Assembly: GCF_001514215.1 (NCBI RefSeq)
Contig: NZ_KQ948855.1
Location: forward strand, 1 to 64,000
DNA: 64,000 bases
Direction: 5' to 3'
From: Streptomyces bungoensis
GTDB lineage: Bacteria; Actinomycetota; Actinomycetes; Streptomycetales; Streptomycetaceae
Part shown: positions 60,946-64,000 of the stretch, piece after piece
How positions within the stretch are numbered: position 1 is the first letter of the stretch
Layout: the number at the start of each line of letters is the position of its first letter
Position numbers and translations under genes: made by a program
The notes under the pieces: model-generated
Seen by the model: only the letters and a program-made list of their open reading frames with translations
The model's database searches: none
Told to the model about the DNA's origin: nothing

Positions 60946-60971
60946 AGGGCCCTGTGGTCGCACAGGGCCCT
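60946..60971. terminator. Bidirectional terminator between the lipoprotein gene and hutH
   Basis: A perfect 11-bp stem AGGGCCCTGTG (60946-60956) / CACAGGGCCCT (60961-60971), loop GTCG, with a short T run after it, between convergent stops. Confidence 0.85.
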
Positions 60972-60984
60972 TTCGCCATGCCGG

Positions 60985-62529
60985 TTACCGCAGCGGCCCG
61001 GTGACCGTCTCCACGGCGGCGACGAGCGCCCCGCTGCGGACGAACGCGTCGGCGGCGGCCAGGTCGGGCGCCAGGAACCGGTCCGGCCCGGGGCCCCGCA
61101 CGCCCGCGGCGCGCGCGGCCTCGATCACGGCCCGCGAGGCGGGCGCCGGGGTCAGGCCCTCGCGCAGCTCGACGGCGCGAGTGGCCGCGTACAGCTCGAT
61201 GGCGACGATCCGGGTGAGGTTGTCGACGGCGGTACGCAGCTTGCGGGCGGCCGACCAGCCCATGGACACGTGGTCCTCCTGCATGGCGGAGGACGGGATG
61301 GAGTCCGCGGAGGCGGGCACGGCCAGCCGCTTCATCTCGCTCACCAGCGCGGCCTGCGTGTACTGGGCGATCATCAGCCCGGAGTCCACTCCGGCGTCGT
61401 CGGCGAGGAACGGCGGCAGGCCGTGGCTGCGGTTCTTGTCCAGCAGCCGGTCGGTGCGCCGCTCGGCGATGGAGCCGAGGTCGGCGGCGGCGATGGCGAG
61501 GAAGTCCAGCACGTAGGCGACGGGCGCGCCGTGGAAGTTGCCGTTGGACTCCACCCGGCCGTCGGGGAGCACCACCGGGTTGTCGACGGCGGAGGCCAGC
61601 TCCCGCTCGGCGACGACCCGGGCGTGGGCGAGGGTGTCGCGTCCGGCACCGGCGACCTGCGGGGCACAGCGCACCGAGTAGGCGTCCTGGACGCGGGGCG
61701 CGTCGTCCTGGTGGTGCCCGGTGAGCTCGGAGCCCTCGAGCACGGCGAGCATGTTGGCGGCGGAGGCGCCCTGCCCCGGGTGCGGGCGGATGGCGTGCAG
61801 CTCGGGCGCGAGGACCTTGTCCGTGCCGAGCAGCGCCTCCAGGCTGAGGGCGGCGGTGACGTCGGCGGACTTGTACAGGGTGTCGAGGTCGGCGAGGGCC
61901 ATGACCAGCATGCCGAGCATGCCGTCGGTGCCGTTGAGGAGGGCCAGGCCCTCCTTCTCGCGCAGCTCGACGGGCTGGATGCCGTGCTCGGCGAGCAGCT
62001 CGCCGGCGGGCCGTACGGTCCCGTCGGGGCCCTCGGCGTCGCCCTCTCCCATGAGGGTGAGGGCGCAGTGGGACAGCGGGGCCAGGTCGCCGGAGCAGCC
62101 GAGCGAGCCGTACTCGTGGACGACCGGGGTGATCCCGGCGTTGAGCACGTCGGCCATGGTCTGGGCGACCTCGGGCCGCACGCCGGTGTGCCCGGAGCAG
62201 ACGGTCTTGAGCCTGAGGAACATCAGGGCCCGGACGACTTCCCGCTCCACCCGCGGCCCCATGCCGGCGGCGTGGGAGCGGACGATGTTGCGCTGCAGCT
62301 GGGCGCGCAGCTCGGGGCTGATGTGCCGGGTCGCCAGGGCGCCGAAGCCGGTGGAGACGCCGTAGACCGGGTCGGGCTTGGCCGCAAGGGCGTCCACGAT
62401 CTCCCGGGCCGCCGCCAGGGCCGCCACCGCTTCGGCCGACAGCTCGATGCGGGCACCGCCGCGCGCCACGGCGAGAACGTCGGACGCGGTGACACCGGAC
62501 GTCCCCACCACCACAGTGTGCATATCCAT
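60985..62529 (-). CDS. hutH: Histidine ammonia-lyase
   Basis: 514 aa, cytoplasmic, converts histidine to urocanate and ammonia. The MIO cofactor tripeptide lies in GSLGCSGDLAPLSH (Cys145-Ser146-Gly147): Cys replaces the Ala of most lyases. Other signatures are VYGVSTGFGAL (56-66), RVQDAYSVRCAPQV and SSAMQEDHVSMG. ATG 62529 gives MDMHTVVVG; the second ATG at 62523 is possible and neither has a good ribosome site. It is the first step of the Hut pathway; hutU/hutI are not in the window. Confidence 0.97.
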   Translation of the reverse strand: MDMHTVVVGTSGVTASDVLAVARGGARIELSAEAVAALAAAREIVDALAAKPDPVYGVSTGFGALATRHISPELRAQLQRNIVRSHAAGMGPRVEREVVRALMFLRLKTVCSGHTGVRPEVAQTMADVLNAGITPVVHEYGSLGCSGDLAPLSHCALTLMGEGDAEGPDGTVRPAGELLAEHGIQPVELREKEGLALLNGTDGMLGMLVMALADLDTLYKSADVTAALSLEALLGTDKVLAPELHAIRPHPGQGASAANMLAVLEGSELTGHHQDDAPRVQDAYSVRCAPQVAGAGRDTLAHARVVAERELASAVDNPVVLPDGRVESNGNFHGAPVAYVLDFLAIAAADLGSIAERRTDRLLDKNRSHGLPPFLADDAGVDSGLMIAQYTQAALVSEMKRLAVPASADSIPSSAMQEDHVSMGWSAARKLRTAVDNLTRIVAIELYAATRAVELREGLTPAPASRAVIEAARAAGVRGPGPDRFLAPDLAAADAFVRSGALVAAVETVTGPLR

Positions 62530-62608
62530 ATTCAGGAGCGTACGCATTGAATGCGTTGATGTCACCAGTGGGGCGGCGGATTGACCCTTACCCTCGCTGT
62601 GCGCCGCG

Positions 62609-63751
62609 TCACGGCTCCCGCCCGCGGAAGCGGCGCCGCTCGCCGTGCGCGGGGGACGCCTCGTCCGCCAACCGTACGACCGGATCGTCCGGGCCCTCCC
62701 GGCCGGCCACCACCGGCCGCTCGGCGCGCAGGGCCTTGGCCCGGTACTGCGCGGCGTCGGCCAGCCGGAACAGCCGCCGGGCCGACCGCACCGGCCCGAT
62801 GGGATCCCCGGTCGAGGCGACCCCGCAGGCCACGCCCTCGCCGAGTTCCAGCTCGGCGGCGCGCCGGCACAGCTCGTCCGCCGCCTTCACCACGTCGTCG
62901 GCCGGCCGCCCCACCGCGAGCAGGCAGAACTCGTCCCCGCCGAGCCGGGCCACGAGCGCGCCCGGCACCATCGCCCCGCACAGGGACAGCACCGAGCCGA
63001 ATCGTTCCAGCAGCCGGTCGCCGACGGCGTGCCCGAGGGTGTCGTTGACCCGCTTGAGCCCGTTGAGGTCGCAGACGACGAGGCTGACGACCACGCCCTC
63101 CACCCGGTGCCGCTCGACGGCCTCCTCCAGCCGTACGTCCACGGCGCGCCGGTTGGCCAGGCCGGTGAGGGCGTCGGTGAACGCGAGCCGGCGGGCCTCC
63201 TCCAGCCGCTCGGTCTGCGCCAGCCCGGCGGCGACGACGGCGGCCAGGACGGTCGCGAAGTCGGCGTCCCCGCGCCCGAACAGCGGCGCCCCGGCCGGCC
63301 GGGCCACGTACAGCTCGCCCCAGGCCCTGCCGTGCAGCACGACGGGGGCGACGACACAGCATCCCCGGCCGCGCCGGCGCAGGGCGGCCACCCGCTGGTG
63401 GAAGTACCCGGGGGTGCCGGCGGCGGGCCCTTGGGCGGTCTCCACCCACGCGTTGGGCCCGCCGCCGCCCGCCCACCGCTCGTGCAGGAACTCGGTGATC
63501 TCCGGGAACTGGTGCACCGGGTAGGCCTCGGTCTCCGGAAACTCCTCCTCGTCCGGTGCCCGCTCCCCCACGTTGACGAGAACGCGCAGCCGCCCCAGCT
63601 CCCGCTCCCACACCGACAGCGCGGCGAAGCTGCCGTCCAGCGCCCGGCACGCGCCGAGGGCGGCGGCCCGCCACGACTCCCGCGGGGTGTGCGCCGCCGC
63701 CATCCCCTGAGCCAGCGTCACCACGTCGGCGAGCCGGTTGTCCTCACCCAT
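62609..63751 (-). CDS. GAF-GGDEF diguanylate cyclase
   Basis: 380 aa. The N-terminal GAF-like sensor (about 8-180) contains CCVVAPVVLHGRAWGELYVA. The GGDEF domain starts FTDALTGLANRRAVDV (191-206) and has the intact catalytic loop RLGGDEF (269-275). This predicts synthesis of c-di-GMP from two GTP. No RxxD inhibitory site precedes the loop, so product feedback through an I-site is not expected. There is no membrane segment. It lies 79 bp upstream of hutH on the same strand, possibly cotranscribed. In Streptomyces c-di-GMP controls the onset of sporulation. Confidence 0.94.
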   Translation of the reverse strand: MGEDNRLADVVTLAQGMAAAHTPRESWRAAALGACRALDGSFAALSVWERELGRLRVLVNVGERAPDEEEFPETEAYPVHQFPEITEFLHERWAGGGGPNAWVETAQGPAAGTPGYFHQRVAALRRRGRGCCVVAPVVLHGRAWGELYVARPAGAPLFGRGDADFATVLAAVVAAGLAQTERLEEARRLAFTDALTGLANRRAVDVRLEEAVERHRVEGVVVSLVVCDLNGLKRVNDTLGHAVGDRLLERFGSVLSLCGAMVPGALVARLGGDEFCLLAVGRPADDVVKAADELCRRAAELELGEGVACGVASTGDPIGPVRSARRLFRLADAAQYRAKALRAERPVVAGREGPDDPVVRLADEASPAHGERRRFRGREP

Positions 63752-63835
63752 TACTCCAGGTTAGGGACGAACACCGGCAAGAGGGATATTTATGGAGCGA
63801 TCAAGTGAAACCGCGCATGCGGCGTGCGGCCGCGA

Positions 63836-64000
63836 TCACTCACCCGGCCACTGCGGCCTGCGCTTCTCGTTGAAGGCCGCGACGCCCTCCGCCCGGTCCC
63901 CGGAGAACGCCACCGACCGCCAGGCCGCGTCCTCGACCTCCAGCCCGGCCGGCAGGTCCAGCCCGTGCCCCAGCCGCAGTGCCCGCTTCGCGGCCCGCAG
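63836..64000 (-). CDS. Enoyl-CoA hydratase/isomerase family protein, C-terminal end only
   Basis: The last 54 residues of a crotonase-superfamily protein whose 5' end lies beyond base 64000. The tail ALRLGHGLDLPAGLEVEDAA, then DRAEGVAAFNEKRRPQWPGE, has the crotonase C-terminal helix with the typical EGVAAFNEKRRP motif. The active-site region is outside, so substrate and reaction (hydratase, isomerase or other) cannot be told. It is upstream of the GGDEF gene on the same strand with 84 bp between them. Confidence 0.85.
   Translation of the reverse strand: MRAAKRALRLGHGLDLPAGLEVEDAAWRSVAFSGDRAEGVAAFNEKRRPQWPGE

Overview
The window is high-GC DNA of an actinomycete, almost certainly a Streptomyces. 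Third codon positions are nearly all G or C. GTG and TTG starts are common, and purine-rich ribosome sites such as AAGGAG sit 5-9 bases ahead of starts. Lineage markers are a mycothiol S-conjugate amidase (mca), a GTP-dependent PEP carboxykinase, a DUF4307 protein and an LAXTG-type sortase substrate. From memory, the gene content (hutH beside a GGDEF gene, mca near greA, ilvA, pckG) resembles one stretch of the S. coelicolor chromosome core, but I could not run an alignment. I see no tRNA, rRNA, CRISPR array, insertion sequence or phage gene.

Layout. 1-6.2 kb: a TetR gene divergent from an aldo/keto reductase with two operator-like palindromes between them, a DUF1266 protein, a MarR regulator, the decayed tail of a luciferase-like monooxygenase, a short-chain dehydrogenase with a clear promoter, a frameshifted small secreted protein and a conserved hypothetical. 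6.2-18.4 kb: the most unusual part. A five-gene minus-strand operon (three variable small proteins, a 689-aa coiled-coil membrane protein, a Ycf46-like AAA ATPase) is divergent from a caspase-like peptidase gene. That gene converges on a giant TPR-CHAT peptidase gene carrying a 144-bp tandem repeat. I read this as a candidate caspase/CHAT/AAA conflict or regulated-death locus. 18.5-25.5 kb: a D-amino-acid gene pair, a secreted trypsin-like protease, a membrane protein, an AlaA-type aminotransferase and small hypotheticals.

25.5-41.3 kb: pckG, a hemolysin-III-family membrane protein, a TetR regulator, a ubiquitin-like/Mut7-C RNase protein, a secreted galactose-oxidase-like copper radical oxidase ending in an excalibur-like domain, a DUF255 thioredoxin-family gene broken by a 20-nt insertion in its CxxC motif, a glycosyltransferase overlapping a PAP2 phosphatase, an ArsR-type regulator divergent from a membrane protein, and a TPR STAND protein. 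41.3-49.8 kb: mca with a small membrane protein, DUF4307, greA, a DrrAB-like ABC exporter with an operator inside its promoter, ilvA, a MarR regulator, a SigE-like sigma factor with a small membrane protein, and cystathionine gamma-synthase/lyase.

49.9-64 kb: a membrane-anchored helical-repeat protein, an S51 peptidase, a zinc alcohol dehydrogenase divergent from an XRE regulator, a large secreted subtilase, an L,D-transpeptidase lipoprotein, a small acidic protein, an LAXTG surface protein, a lipoprotein, histidine ammonia-lyase, a GAF-GGDEF diguanylate cyclase and the C-terminus of an enoyl-CoA hydratase. Many gene ends are marked by strong perfect hairpins, most of them between convergent genes.
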